DNA of 64,000 nt, from assembly GCA_035293985.1 (NCBI GenBank), contig DATGLS010000048.1:372001-436000 (forward strand), written 5' to 3'. Shown piece by piece: positions 1 to 9,701 of the stretch; position 1 is the stretch's first letter, and each line of letters starts with the position of its first letter. The position numbers and the translations under genes were made by a program. The notes beneath the pieces were generated by a model that was not told the origin of the DNA, did not search any database, and was given only the letters and a program-made list of their open reading frames with translations. This DNA is from JAVDCA01 sp035293985 (lineage in GTDB: Bacteria; Pseudomonadota; Alphaproteobacteria; Rhizobiales; Xanthobacteraceae).

Positions 1-476
1 CCCGGTTTGCGGGGATAGGGATCGATCGCCAGCAGCAGGAACTCGGTCGCAGCCGCGGCGAGATCGGCGACGCCGTCGATGAGCGGCTCGGGCTCGTCCG
101 CAGCCGCAGGATCGATCTCCTCCTCGAATAGATCCTTAGGCGACTTGTGGCCCGGCACCGCCCCGGCCGGCGGCATGAAGACGAGATCGATCGGCTCGCG
201 GATCTCGCTCGTCATCGGCTCGAGCGTGACCACGCAGGTCTGCTCGATCGCCGCCGCGACCTCGCCCTCGACCCGCAGGCCTTTGCCCTGGCGCGCGACG
301 TCGAAGCTCGCCGCGAGGCTCGACACGGCGGGAACGCCCGCGAGCGCCGCGATGGCGGCGCGCGTCGCCGCATCGGCGGTCAGATCGATGTGCAGCCCGC
401 TTTCCGGCACATCGTCGCGGCGCACCGGCGCGCTCCATGGAATCTTTGCAGGCTTGCTCGCGGGCTTGCTCGTCAT
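1..476 (-). CDS. YceD/DUF177 family protein (C-terminus cut by window edge)
   Basis: The frame starts at an ATG at 476 and reads without a stop to the window edge, giving about 158 residues. The visible end carries the family-type ending IDPYPRKPG. YceD proteins are linked to 23S rRNA processing and large-subunit assembly; in alphaproteobacteria the gene usually lies before plsX and fabH, which would fall outside the window. Its start codon overlaps the stop of the upstream bc1 chaperone gene (ATGA at 473-476), so the two are very likely co-transcribed and translationally coupled. Family placement rests on the ending and the gene order; the molecular role is from family knowledge. Confidence 0.8.
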   Translation of the reverse strand, partial: MTSKPASKPAKIPWSAPVRRDDVPESGLHIDLTADAATRAAIAALAGVPAVSSLAASFDVARQGKGLRVEGEVAAAIEQTCVVTLEPMTSEIREPIDLVFMPPAGAVPGHKSPKDLFEEEIDPAAADEPEPLIDGVADLAAAATEFLLLAIDPYPRKP

Positions 477-1057
477 GGCCTGGTCTCGTGCGCCGGCTCC
501 TGCGAGTTGGCCATCGCGTCGGGATCCGGAAAGTCGAGCTGCGCCGCCGTCAGCGCAGCAAGCGGCGTCCGGTCGAGACGGCCCGCCGCCTCGCGCACAT
601 AGGCGGCCAGCCGGCGCCCCGACGTGGTGGATTCGCCGGCGGCGAAAACGTTGCGAGCAAGCGCCCCGACGAGCTCCTCGCCGTCATCGCTCGCGAGCGC
701 CTGCTCATAGACCTGGAGCCGGCCGAAAAAAGCCTCGCCGACCCGGCGCATCCTCTTCGGCACCGTCAGGTCGCCGACGCCCATTTCGCGCAGATTATGG
801 TCCATGTCGGAACAGAACATATCGAAAACCTGCTGGCTCAGGGCGCGCGCCAGCTGCGCGTCGGTTCCGGTCTCCCGGCCGAGCCGGCGGCAGAGCAGCA
901 CGAGATGCAGCACGATCATGTCGAACCGGCCCTCGGCGGTGTCGGGCGCGCCGTAGGTGAGGTAGAAGGCCGGGTTGCGGGCCTGCGCCACGATCGCGCC
1001 ATAGAGCGCGTCAATGGTGCCGGCCATGGGGTCGCGGCGAAACAGCCGAAAAATCAT
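473..1057 (-). CDS. Ubiquinol-cytochrome c chaperone (CBP3-like)
   Basis: A 194-residue protein resembling the CBP3/UQCC1 family, which helps assemble cytochrome b into the respiratory bc1 complex. The family-like core covers roughly residues 10-150 (for example LYGAIVAQARNP near the start and FDMFCSDMDHNLREMGVGD in the middle). It has no signal peptide or membrane span, which fits a cytoplasmic assembly factor. It starts at ATG 1057 and runs into the YceD gene with a 4-bp overlap. The next gene upstream, bamE, is divergent. The order bamE / bc1 chaperone / YceD is the usual one in Bradyrhizobium relatives, which supports the call. Confidence 0.88.
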   Translation of the reverse strand: MIFRLFRRDPMAGTIDALYGAIVAQARNPAFYLTYGAPDTAEGRFDMIVLHLVLLCRRLGRETGTDAQLARALSQQVFDMFCSDMDHNLREMGVGDLTVPKRMRRVGEAFFGRLQVYEQALASDDGEELVGALARNVFAAGESTTSGRRLAAYVREAAGRLDRTPLAALTAAQLDFPDPDAMANSQEPAHETRP

Positions 1058-1227
1058 GACTCTTCAACGGGCCGTTAGCGGTTTCGTTGAAATCTTGCTC
1101 GCTGCGGGGTAGGTCAACCCTCTGCCGCACGCAAGGGACTTGGGGACCCGGGGACTTGAGGGAAAGCCGGATTTTGAGCCGAGTGCAGGCGTACCGACCA
1201 GGCCGGACGACGGCGGCGCGACGAGCG

Positions 1228-1656
1228 ATGCGAGTTGGCGTGGCGGCGCTGGTGCTCGCCCTCGGCCTGCCGCTCGGCGGCTGCTTCATCACCGAGACCT
1301 ATCAGCGCGGCTACCTCATTCCGGACGGTGCGCTGGACCAGATCCCGCTCGGCGCCTCCCAGGAGCAGGTGCTGATCGTGCTCGGCACCCCCTCGACGGT
1401 CGCGACCATCTCGGGCGAGGTCTTCTACTACATCTCGCAACGCACCGAGCAGACCTCGTTCCTGCCGCAGAAGGAGACCGAGCGGCGCGTGGTCGCGGTC
1501 TATTTCGACAAGGACCGCAAGGTCCAGCGCATCGCCAATTACGGCATCCGGGACGGCAAGGTGTTCGACTATATCAGCCGCACCACGCCCTCGGGCGGGG
1601 AGCAGCAGAGCATCATGGGTTTCTTCGTCAAGATCATCAAACCGAGCGGGCTGTGA
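1228..1656 (+). CDS. bamE: Outer membrane protein assembly factor BamE (SmpA/OmlA lipoprotein)
   Basis: A 142-residue lipoprotein. I chose the ATG at 1228 over an upstream start at 1087 because it places a signal peptide directly at the N-terminus, with the lipobox LGGC and lipidation Cys19. The BamE/SmpA fold follows, including DQIPLGASQEQVLIVLGTPS and the strand FYYISQRTEQ. BamE is an outer-membrane lipoprotein of the BAM complex that inserts beta-barrels. The extra about 45 residues of the longer frame are Arg-rich and would bury the signal peptide. It converges on hppA with a palindromic repeat between them. Confidence 0.9.
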   Translation: MRVGVAALVLALGLPLGGCFITETYQRGYLIPDGALDQIPLGASQEQVLIVLGTPSTVATISGEVFYYISQRTEQTSFLPQKETERRVVAVYFDKDRKVQRIANYGIRDGKVFDYISRTTPSGGEQQSIMGFFVKIIKPSGL

Positions 1657-1662
1657 AAAGGC

Positions 1663-1744
1663 GCGAGTAGCGAATGGCGAGTAGCGAATAGAGGGCGTTC
1701 CCTACTCGCTATTCCCTACTCCCTACTCCCTACTCGCTACTCGC
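1663..1744. repeat. Palindromic intergenic repeat, family A (GCGAATAGCGAATA type), copy 1
   Basis: Iterated GCGA(A/G)T(A/G)GCGAAT units on the left (1663-1690) are matched by their reverse complements TACTCGCTATTCC on the right (1710-1744), so the element can fold into a long hairpin. It lies between the convergent bamE and hppA genes, and CGCTTTTT follows the right arm on the plus strand, so it may serve as a terminator for bamE. Two further copies lie near 13450 and 34684. Confidence 0.8.
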
Positions 1745-1752
1745 TTTTTCCC

Positions 1753-3885
<2,133 letters not shown>

Positions 3886-4211
3886 GGAAAACCCCGGTTA
3901 TCCGTGGAAAGACCGGGCTTTCCCCCAACCCGGCCGTGCGCCGGCGGAACGCTCAAGTCCCGCCGCAAGTCGGCGCGGGACATAGCAAAAATTCCCGGCG
4001 GCACGCAACGGCGGCGGTGTGCGGCTTTGGTCGTGCGGTTAACCCAAGGCATGGGCCGTCCGTCATGGCCGGGCATACCGTCCGGACGGACGGCGTCGCT
4101 TCGCTCGCCTATGTCCGGGCCATACGTCTTTCTTCCGGGCAAAGGCATGGATGCCCGAGACAAGCCAAGAAAAGCCCGAGCATGACGAATCAGGGGCGAT
4201 TGCAGTCTGCC
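3886..4211. other. Intergenic region upstream of hppA
   Basis: This is the 326-bp gap between the MFS gene stop and the hppA start. Most of it (4062-4187) is a family B palindromic repeat; the remaining 175 bp next to hppA should hold its promoter and leader. I see no supported gene or RNA. Confidence 0.6.
4062..4187. repeat. Palindromic intergenic repeat, family B (GTCATGGCCGGGC...GCCCGAGCATGAC), copy 1
   Basis: The left arm CGTCATGGCCGGGC pairs with the right-hand GCCCGAGCATGACG. The interior has the hallmark GGATGCCCGAGACAAGCC and an inserted CGGCGTCGCTTCGCTCGCCTA module, which is shared with the copy at 15023. Further copies are at 11956-12043 and 15023-15140. Elements of this type are common in Bradyrhizobium-group genomes and give spurious translations such as MPGLVPGIHVF. 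Confidence 0.85.
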
Positions 4212-5426
4212 TTACGCCGTCCGCGGCCGCGCCAGCAGGTTGACGGCGACCAACAGAACGGCGGCGATGCCGACGGCGGGGAGCACCACCTCGGCCACCA
4301 TGCTCCAGCCGAAGCTCGCGAGCAGCTTGCCGGACGAGAACGAGCTGATCGCCATCGAGCCGAACACGAGAAAGTCGTTCACGGCCTGGACCTTGTTGCG
4401 CTCGCTCGGCCGATGGCACTGGGTCACCAGCGCGGTCGCGCCGACGAAAGCGAAGTTCCAGCCGACCCCGAGCAGGACGAGCGCGGCCCAGAAATGCCAG
4501 ATCGTGATGCCGCAAAGCGCGATCACGGCGCCGAGCGCTATGATCGTGAGGCCGACGCCGGCCATGCGGTCGGTGCCGAAACGCGCGATCAGCCAGCCGG
4601 TGAAGAAGCTCGGCGCGAACATGCCGATCACGTGCCATTGCAGGCCGAGCGTCGCGTCGGTCACCGAGTGCTGGCAGTCGAGCATGGCGACGGGCGCCGA
4701 GGTCATCACCAGGTTCATCATCGAGTAGCTGGCGACCCCGCACACCACCGCGACGATCAGCCGGGGCTGGCGGAAGATTTCAGCGAGCGGCCGGGCGTCG
4801 CCTACGCTGCGGCCGGTCTGCACCGGGCGGGGAATGCGGGTCGCGAGCAGCACCACGCCGGACAGGATGGCGACGCCGGCCTGGGCCAGATAGCTCGCGG
4901 CGAACAAGTAGGGCGGCCACAGGTCCTTGGTGAAGATGACGAGCTGTGGGCCGACGAAGGCCGAGAACATGCCGCCCGCCATCACCCACGAGATCGCGCG
5001 CGGCTTGAAGGCGTCGCTCGCCGTGTCGGTCGAGGCGAACCGATAGGATTGATGCACCGCGGCGTAGAACCCGCCGAATAGCGTGCCGAGGCACAGGAGC
5101 GCGAACGAGGCGTGCAGCACCGCGAGCGAGCACAGCACGCCCGCGATTGCGCCGCACAGTGCGCCGAGCTCGAAGCTCGCGATCCGGCCGAACCGCTTGG
5201 CGATGGCCCCGACCGGGAGCGTCGCCATCCACATGCCGAGCACGTAGGTGGACACCGGCACGGTCGCGAGCGCCTTGCCGGCGAGCGAGGTGCCGACGAT
5301 GCCGGCGGTCGAGACGATCACGATCGAGTTGCCGCCGGCGAGCGCCTGCGCGACCGCCAGCACCAGCGCGTTGCGCTTGGCGAGACGGTCCGCGGTGTCG
5401 ATGGCTGGCTCGGCGATAGCCGACAT
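4212..5426 (-). CDS. Major facilitator superfamily transporter
   Basis: A 404-residue inner-membrane carrier with about 12 hydrophobic helices. I took the ATG at 5426 because helix 1 follows soon after it; the longer open frame back to 5891 is Arg/Ser-rich, has no membrane character and overlaps vapB. The loop after helix 2 carries AIAKRFGR, a variant of the MFS loop 2-3 motif, and a second related loop LIARFGTDRMAG follows helix 8. Substrate unknown. An MFS gene between thiL and hppA occurs in related genomes, so it is probably core rather than acquired. It is divergent from vapBC. Confidence 0.85.
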   Translation of the reverse strand: MSAIAEPAIDTADRLAKRNALVLAVAQALAGGNSIVIVSTAGIVGTSLAGKALATVPVSTYVLGMWMATLPVGAIAKRFGRIASFELGALCGAIAGVLCSLAVLHASFALLCLGTLFGGFYAAVHQSYRFASTDTASDAFKPRAISWVMAGGMFSAFVGPQLVIFTKDLWPPYLFAASYLAQAGVAILSGVVLLATRIPRPVQTGRSVGDARPLAEIFRQPRLIVAVVCGVASYSMMNLVMTSAPVAMLDCQHSVTDATLGLQWHVIGMFAPSFFTGWLIARFGTDRMAGVGLTIIALGAVIALCGITIWHFWAALVLLGVGWNFAFVGATALVTQCHRPSERNKVQAVNDFLVFGSMAISSFSSGKLLASFGWSMVAEVVLPAVGIAAVLLVAVNLLARPRTA

Positions 5427-5566
5427 GAACGTTCCCGGCGAGACCCTTCCGAGAGAAGGGATTCGCTCTTCTATCCGCGTCGGCAGTGCATTGCTACTGC
5501 TGCCCTCGCAGATCTGCCACGAGCCCTCGGCAGCGCAACGAGCGCTTGCACTCCGGCCCCGCGCAA

Positions 5567-5590
5567 TGTATATACGCTCATGTATATACA
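5567..5590. promoter_or_regulatory. Likely VapB operator upstream of vapBC
   Basis: Two copies of TGTATATAC lie 14 bp apart (5567-5575 and 5581-5589), separated by GCTCA. The second copy extends to TGTATATACA, a perfect 10-bp palindrome; the first is palindromic with one mismatch. The pair ends 15 bp before the vapB ATG. VapB antitoxins normally bind such paired palindromes at their own promoter, so autoregulation is the likely role. The site also lies 140 bp upstream of the divergent MFS gene. Confidence 0.7.
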
Positions 5591-5605
5591 AGATGAGGAT
5601 CTTCG

Positions 5606-5836
5606 ATGGCGACCGCGCGCGTGTTTCGGTCAGGCAACAGCCAGGCCGTCCGACTGCCGAAGGAATTCCAGGTGAGGAGCAAGGAGGTGGAGATCTTCCG
5701 CCGCGGTAATGAGATTGTGCTGCGGGAGAAGGGCAAGGGATTGGCGCGCGCATTCGAAATCCTGGCGAGCTTGCCCGACGACGCCCTGCCCGGCCGCCGT
5801 CGGGACGCGCCGCCCCAGGATCGGGAAGGTCTCTGA
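5606..5836 (+). CDS. vapB: VapB-type antitoxin (AbrB/SpoVT fold)
   Basis: A 76-residue protein. Its N-terminal half is a swapped-hairpin AbrB-like DNA-binding domain (VFRSGNSQAVRLPKEFQ, then EVEIFRRGNEIVL), and its C-terminal half is the flexible tail that should wrap and inhibit VapC (FEILASLPDDALPGRR). The ATG at 5606 follows the paired palindromes by 15 bp. The gene ends 17 bp before vapC. It should bind the toxin and, alone or in complex, repress the operon. Confidence 0.9.
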   Translation: MATARVFRSGNSQAVRLPKEFQVRSKEVEIFRRGNEIVLREKGKGLARAFEILASLPDDALPGRRRDAPPQDREGL

Positions 5837-5853
5837 ACATCAGGCATTCCCAA

Positions 5854-6267
5854 GTGGCTGCGCGTTTCCTCCTCGACACGAACATCTGCATTTACATTCG
5901 GCGACGGCGCCCGCCTGAAGTCCTGTCGCGGTTTCAGCGGTTACGGCCGAGCGAAGCCGTGATCTCGGTGATCACTTTTGGCGAGCTCGCGTACGGGGTT
6001 GCGAAGAGCGAATTTCGCGCCAAGGCAACCGAGCAGCTGGAAGAGCTCGTCGGGCTGCTGCCCGTCCTTCCAATGCCCCCCGCTGCAGGGCAGGTCTATG
6101 GAGCCATTCGCGCCGAGCTCGAGGCCAGAGGCGAGATGATCGGCAACAACGACCTGTGGATTGCGGCGCACGCCAGGGCGGCGGAATTGATACTGATCAC
6201 CAACAATGCACAGGAATTTCGCCGCATCAAAGGGCTGAAAATCGAGAATTGGGCGGCCGCGGAGTGA
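5854..6267 (+). CDS. vapC: VapC-type toxin, PIN-domain ribonuclease
   Basis: A 137-residue PIN-domain protein that starts at GTG 5854. The acidic active-site set is intact: Asp8 in FLLDTN, Glu44 in TFGELAYG, and Asp100 in GNNDLWIAAHA, with TNN near residue 117 at the fourth position. VapC toxins cleave specific RNAs, often initiator tRNA or 23S rRNA; the target here cannot be read from sequence. It lies immediately after its cognate vapB. The pair is wedged between an MFS carrier and a 2-hydroxy-acid oxidase, the typical placement of a mobile addiction module, but no flanking mobile element is visible. Confidence 0.92.
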   Translation: MAARFLLDTNICIYIRRRRPPEVLSRFQRLRPSEAVISVITFGELAYGVAKSEFRAKATEQLEELVGLLPVLPMPPAAGQVYGAIRAELEARGEMIGNNDLWIAAHARAAELILITNNAQEFRRIKGLKIENWAAAE

Positions 6268-6298
6268 CGGGCAGCTGCGCAATTCATGCGCGCTGGGC

Positions 6299-7546
6299 TC
6301 AGAACCGCAGTGCGCCCGGGTGGCGAGTTACGATGCTCACCGCATCGGCTGGCCGCCGCGCGCCGATCTGGCCCAGCGCCGCGCGGGTCTCATCGGCGAG
6401 CAGCGCCAGCGCATGCGCGGGGCCGCGGCTGCCGAGCGCGCCGAGGCTCCACAGGAAGGCCTTGCCCGCGAAGGTCGACCGCGCGCCGAGCGCGAGCGCC
6501 CGCACCACGTCGGCGCCGCTGCGGATGCCGGAGTCCATCATCACGGTCGCGCGGCCCGCGACCTTGGCGACGATCGCCGGCAGCGCATCGATCGCGGCCG
6601 GCAGCGCCTCGACCTGGCGGCCGCCATGGTTCGATACGACGATGCCGTCGACGCCGAGCGACACGGCCTTCTCGGCGTCGTCCGGATGCAAAATGCCCTT
6701 GAGCACGAGCGGGCGCTTCCAGCGCTCGCGATACCGCGCGATCTCGTCCCAGGTGAATGCGCCCTTGACCTCGCGGCGCGCGAACTCGGCGACGGCCGCA
6801 ATGCTTGTGTCGCCGCCCGTATAGGCGCGCAGGTTGGCAAAGCGCGGGATGCCGTTCCGCAGCATGGCCAGAAGCCAGCCCGGCGACGTTGCAATGTCGA
6901 ACAGCATCCGCAAGTCGGGCCGGAACGGCGTGGTCACGCCAGCCGCGACCTCGCGGGCGCGGGTCGTGCGGACCGGCACGTCGACGGTGAGCATCAGCAC
7001 GTGCACGCCGGCGGCGTCTGCGCGCTTCACCAGGTCGAAGCCGATGGCGTGGTCGTTTCGCGCCATGCGGTAAAGCTGGAACCAGATCACGTCCGGCGCG
7101 ATCGCGGCCGCCTTCTCGATGGTGGTGCCGCCGACGGTGCCGAGCACATAGGGCACCCGCGCCGCCTGCGCGGCCGCTGCGAGATATTCGTCCGCGCCCG
7201 GCCACACGATCGACGGGCCACCCATCGGCGCGACGCCGATCGGGGCCGCGTAGGGACGCCCGAACAGCTCGATATCGGTCGGCGGCAGCTCGGTGGTGAT
7301 GCCGTAGCGCGGCACGAGCTCGATTGCGTCGAGCGCCGCCCAGTTGCGCCTGATGCCGGCGTCCTCGCCGCCGGCGCCGCCGTCCATGTACTCGTACGCG
7401 AAGCGCGGCCCATGCCACGGGGCGTGGCGGCGCAGATGCGTAATGGTCGGAAAGCGGCGCGTGAGCCCGGTCTTGTTCTCGAGCCCGTTCTTGAACGGCG
7501 GTGGGGCGAGTGTGGCGAGCTCCGTCGCCTTGGTGCGGTCGTCCAT
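6299..7546 (-). CDS. FMN-dependent alpha-hydroxy-acid oxidizing protein (LldD/glycolate oxidase family)
   Basis: A 415-residue TIM-barrel flavoenzyme of the L-lactate dehydrogenase / glycolate oxidase / mandelate dehydrogenase family, which oxidises 2-hydroxy acids to 2-oxo acids with FMN. Visible motifs are YEYMDGGAGGED near residue 53, IGVAPMGG (FMN site), WFQLY, LTVDVPVRTTR, LVLKGI (FMN lysine), the catalytic SNHGGRQ about residue 300, and MMDSGIRSGADVVRALALGA (phosphate site). The exact substrate is not readable. A family C repeat separates it from thiL upstream, and vapC converges on it. It may use membrane quinone or oxygen as electron acceptor. Confidence 0.88.
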   Translation of the reverse strand: MDDRTKATELATLAPPPFKNGLENKTGLTRRFPTITHLRRHAPWHGPRFAYEYMDGGAGGEDAGIRRNWAALDAIELVPRYGITTELPPTDIELFGRPYAAPIGVAPMGGPSIVWPGADEYLAAAAQAARVPYVLGTVGGTTIEKAAAIAPDVIWFQLYRMARNDHAIGFDLVKRADAAGVHVLMLTVDVPVRTTRAREVAAGVTTPFRPDLRMLFDIATSPGWLLAMLRNGIPRFANLRAYTGGDTSIAAVAEFARREVKGAFTWDEIARYRERWKRPLVLKGILHPDDAEKAVSLGVDGIVVSNHGGRQVEALPAAIDALPAIVAKVAGRATVMMDSGIRSGADVVRALALGARSTFAGKAFLWSLGALGSRGPAHALALLADETRAALGQIGARRPADAVSIVTRHPGALRF

Positions 7547-7573
7547 GGTCGTTTCCCTACCCTGCCCAGCCTG

Positions 7574-7664
7574 TCATTGCGAGCGAAGCGAAGCAATCTC
7601 GATCCGCTTGCTCCGTGCCCGTGGCTCGAGATTGCTCCGGCGCGCTGTGCGCGCCTCGCAATGA
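7574..7664. repeat. Palindromic intergenic repeat, family C (TCATTGCGAGCGAAGCGAAGCAATC), copy 1
   Basis: TCATTGCGAGCGAAGCGAAGCAATC at the left is mirrored by GATTGCTCCGGCGCGC...GCGCCTCGCAATGA at the right, so the element folds into a long imperfect hairpin. It fills the gap between thiL and the hydroxy-acid oxidase gene. A second copy is at 30192-30280. Confidence 0.85.
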
Positions 7665-7670
7665 CCGTGG

Positions 7671-8681
7671 TTAGAAATGACTATACGACGGCCGGGCGAA
7701 TTTGTGCGCCCTGCCCTGCGCGTCTAGGAAATGCGCTTTCCCGGCCCCTACCACGAAGCTGCCGATCTCGCCGAGCTTGATGCCGACGGCGCGCGCCGTC
7801 TTCTCCAATGCCGCGATCTTGCGCGGCGCAACGCTGGCGATGATCTCGAAATCGTCGCCGCCGGTGAGGATCGTCTCGATCAGCGCCGGCTCGGCAGCGA
7901 GCGCGGTGCGGGCCGCGCGCGAGAGCGGCACGCGCGCGATGTCGACACGCGCGTCGAGGCGCGAGGCGCGGCACATCTTGGCGAGATCGCCGACGAGCCC
8001 GTCGGAGACATCCATCGCGCCATGGGCGGCGCGGCGCAGCGCCGCCGCAAGCGCATTGCGCGGCTGCGGAACGAGGTAGCGGCGCAGCAGGTGCTCGCGC
8101 ATCGCACCATCGAGGCCCCAGCGCGCCGCGGCCTTCGGATCGCGCCGCAGGATGACGCCGAGCGCGCCGTCGCCGATCGTGCCGGTCACCACGATCCGGT
8201 CGCCGGCGTGGGCGCGGTCGCGCCGCAACATCGTGCCGCGCGGCACCGCGCCGAAGGCCGCGATGTTGACCGAGAGAAGCCCCGGCGTGCGGTCGGTGTC
8301 GCCGCCGAGCAGCGGGCTGCCGAACTTCCTGGCGTCGGCGCCGAGCGCGCGGGTGAAGCGCGCGAGCCAGCCGTCGACGGCATCACGGGGCAGCGCGATC
8401 GACAGCAAAAAGCCGAGGGGTTTCGCGCCCTTGGCGGCGAGATCTGAGAGATTGATGCGCAGCGCCTTGCGGGCGACCGTCTCGGGCGGATCATCCGGGA
8501 AGAAGTGGACGCCGGCGATCACGCCGTCGGCCGTGAGCACGAGCTCGTGGCCGGCCGGAACCGTGATCGCGGCCGCGTCGTCGACCAGGCCGAGCGCGCC
8601 CGGATGGGTCGCGAGCGGGCGGAAATGCCGCGCGATCAGGCGGGCTTCGGCGGATCCTTCATCGGGTTTGCGGGCGGTCAT
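7671..8681 (-). CDS. thiL: Thiamine-monophosphate kinase
   Basis: A 336-residue ThiL of the PurM/SelD-like ATPase fold. It phosphorylates thiamine monophosphate to the cofactor thiamine diphosphate in the cytoplasm. Diagnostic stretches are GLVDDAAAI near residue 31, LTADGVIAGVHF, ALRINLSDLAAKGAKP, GGDTDRT, VTGTIGDGALG, AMDVSDGLVGDL and ILTGGDDFEI. The start at ATG 8681 lies about 30 bp after the nusB stop, so it is the last gene of the ribD-ribE-ribH-nusB-thiL operon, a common alphaproteobacterial arrangement. Confidence 0.95.
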   Translation of the reverse strand: MTARKPDEGSAEARLIARHFRPLATHPGALGLVDDAAAITVPAGHELVLTADGVIAGVHFFPDDPPETVARKALRINLSDLAAKGAKPLGFLLSIALPRDAVDGWLARFTRALGADARKFGSPLLGGDTDRTPGLLSVNIAAFGAVPRGTMLRRDRAHAGDRIVVTGTIGDGALGVILRRDPKAAARWGLDGAMREHLLRRYLVPQPRNALAAALRRAAHGAMDVSDGLVGDLAKMCRASRLDARVDIARVPLSRAARTALAAEPALIETILTGGDDFEIIASVAPRKIAALEKTARAVGIKLGEIGSFVVGAGKAHFLDAQGRAHKFARPSYSHF

Positions 8682-8713
8682 CGCGGCAGAATACGCGCTT
8701 CGCCGCCGCGGCG

Positions 8714-9190
8714 TCAGCCGGGCGCCGCGGCGAACTCGCCGGCGCGAAACTGCCGCGCCAGCGTGTCGAGCACCGCGTTGACCATGCCGGTCTCCTCCCG
8801 CTCGACGAAGGCGTTGGCGACGCCGACATACTCGGAGACGACGACGCGCGCCGGGATGTCGGTGCGCTTGTCGAGCTCGTAGCAGCCGGCACGCAGCACC
8901 GCGCGCACGATCGCCTCGACCCGCTTGAGCGGCCAGCCGGCGGCGAGCGCCCGGTCGATCAGCGGATCGAGCCGGCGCTGCTCGGCCGCAAAGCCGCGCA
9001 CGATATCGCGGAAGAAGGCGGCCTCGGCCGGCAAATACTGCTCGCCCTCGACCTCGCGGCCGAGCCAGTGACTCTCGAACTCGGCCATGATGTCGTTGAG
9101 TCCCTTGCCGGCGATGTCCATCTGATAGAGCGCCTGCACGGCGGCGAGCCGCGCGGCGCCGCGCCGGTTGGCCTTGGGCGGCCCGTTCAC
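8714..9190 (-). CDS. nusB: Transcription antitermination factor NusB
   Basis: A 158-residue all-helical NusB, which with NusE (S10) binds boxA RNA and prevents premature termination in rRNA operons. Family stretches are ARLAAVQALYQMDIAG at the N-terminus and RAVLRAGCYEL followed by RVVVSEYVGVANAF in the second half. It starts with GTG at 9190, and the stop of ribH overlaps it by 4 bp (GTGA), which fixes the start and implies translational coupling. The order ribH-nusB-thiL is conserved in many bacteria. Confidence 0.95.
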   Translation of the reverse strand: MNGPPKANRRGAARLAAVQALYQMDIAGKGLNDIMAEFESHWLGREVEGEQYLPAEAAFFRDIVRGFAAEQRRLDPLIDRALAAGWPLKRVEAIVRAVLRAGCYELDKRTDIPARVVVSEYVGVANAFVEREETGMVNAVLDTLARQFRAGEFAAAPG

Positions 9191-9699
9191 GGGCGGCCCC
9201 GCCGCGATGGCGATTTGGCGAGCGAACGCTTGAGCCGCACCAGCGCGAGCGCGGCTTCCGCCGCCGCCGCGCCCTTGTCCTGCCCCTCCGGGCGGGCGCG
9301 CGCCCAGGCCTGCTCTTCCTTGTCGACGGTCAGGATCCCGTTGCCGACCGGCACGCCGCGCGCAACGCCGATATCCATGATGGCGCGCGCCGACTCGCCG
9401 GCGACGATGTCGTAGTGGCTGGTCTCGCCGCGGATGACGCAGCCGAGTGCGACCACGCCGTCATAGGGCGCCTTGCGCTTGCCCGCCGCGTCGAGCGCGA
9501 TCACGACCGCCTGCGGGATCTCCAGCGCGCCCGGCACCGTCACGACGTCGTAATCCGCATCGGCGGCCGCAAGTGCCCGCATGGCGCCGTCGAGCAGCGC
9601 GTCGGCGATGCCCTCGTAGTAGCGCGCCTCGACCACGAGGATGCGCGCGCCCGCGAGCGTGCCGTTGTCCTTGCTCGCTGCCGTGCGTGGACCGGCCAT
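9187..9699 (-). CDS. ribH: 6,7-dimethyl-8-ribityllumazine synthase
   Basis: A 170-residue lumazine synthase, the penultimate step of riboflavin synthesis, condensing the pyrimidinedione product of the RibD branch with 3,4-dihydroxy-2-butanone 4-phosphate. Motifs are VVEARYYEGIADALLDGA, VPGALEIPQAV, ALGCVIRGETSHYD (substrate site with the catalytic His) and PVGNGILTVD. I chose the ATG at 9699, 2 bp from the ribE stop at 9702; the longer frame overlapping ribE is a shadow. It overlaps nusB by 4 bp. Confidence 0.95.
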   Translation of the reverse strand: MAGPRTAASKDNGTLAGARILVVEARYYEGIADALLDGAMRALAAADADYDVVTVPGALEIPQAVVIALDAAGKRKAPYDGVVALGCVIRGETSHYDIVAGESARAIMDIGVARGVPVGNGILTVDKEEQAWARARPEGQDKGAAAAEAALALVRLKRSLAKSPSRRGRP

Positions 9700-9701
9700 G
9701 G

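Noticed and set aside
5427..5891. N-terminal extension of the MFS transporter
   Set aside because: The translation lacks membrane segments and overlaps the vapBC operator and vapB on the other strand.
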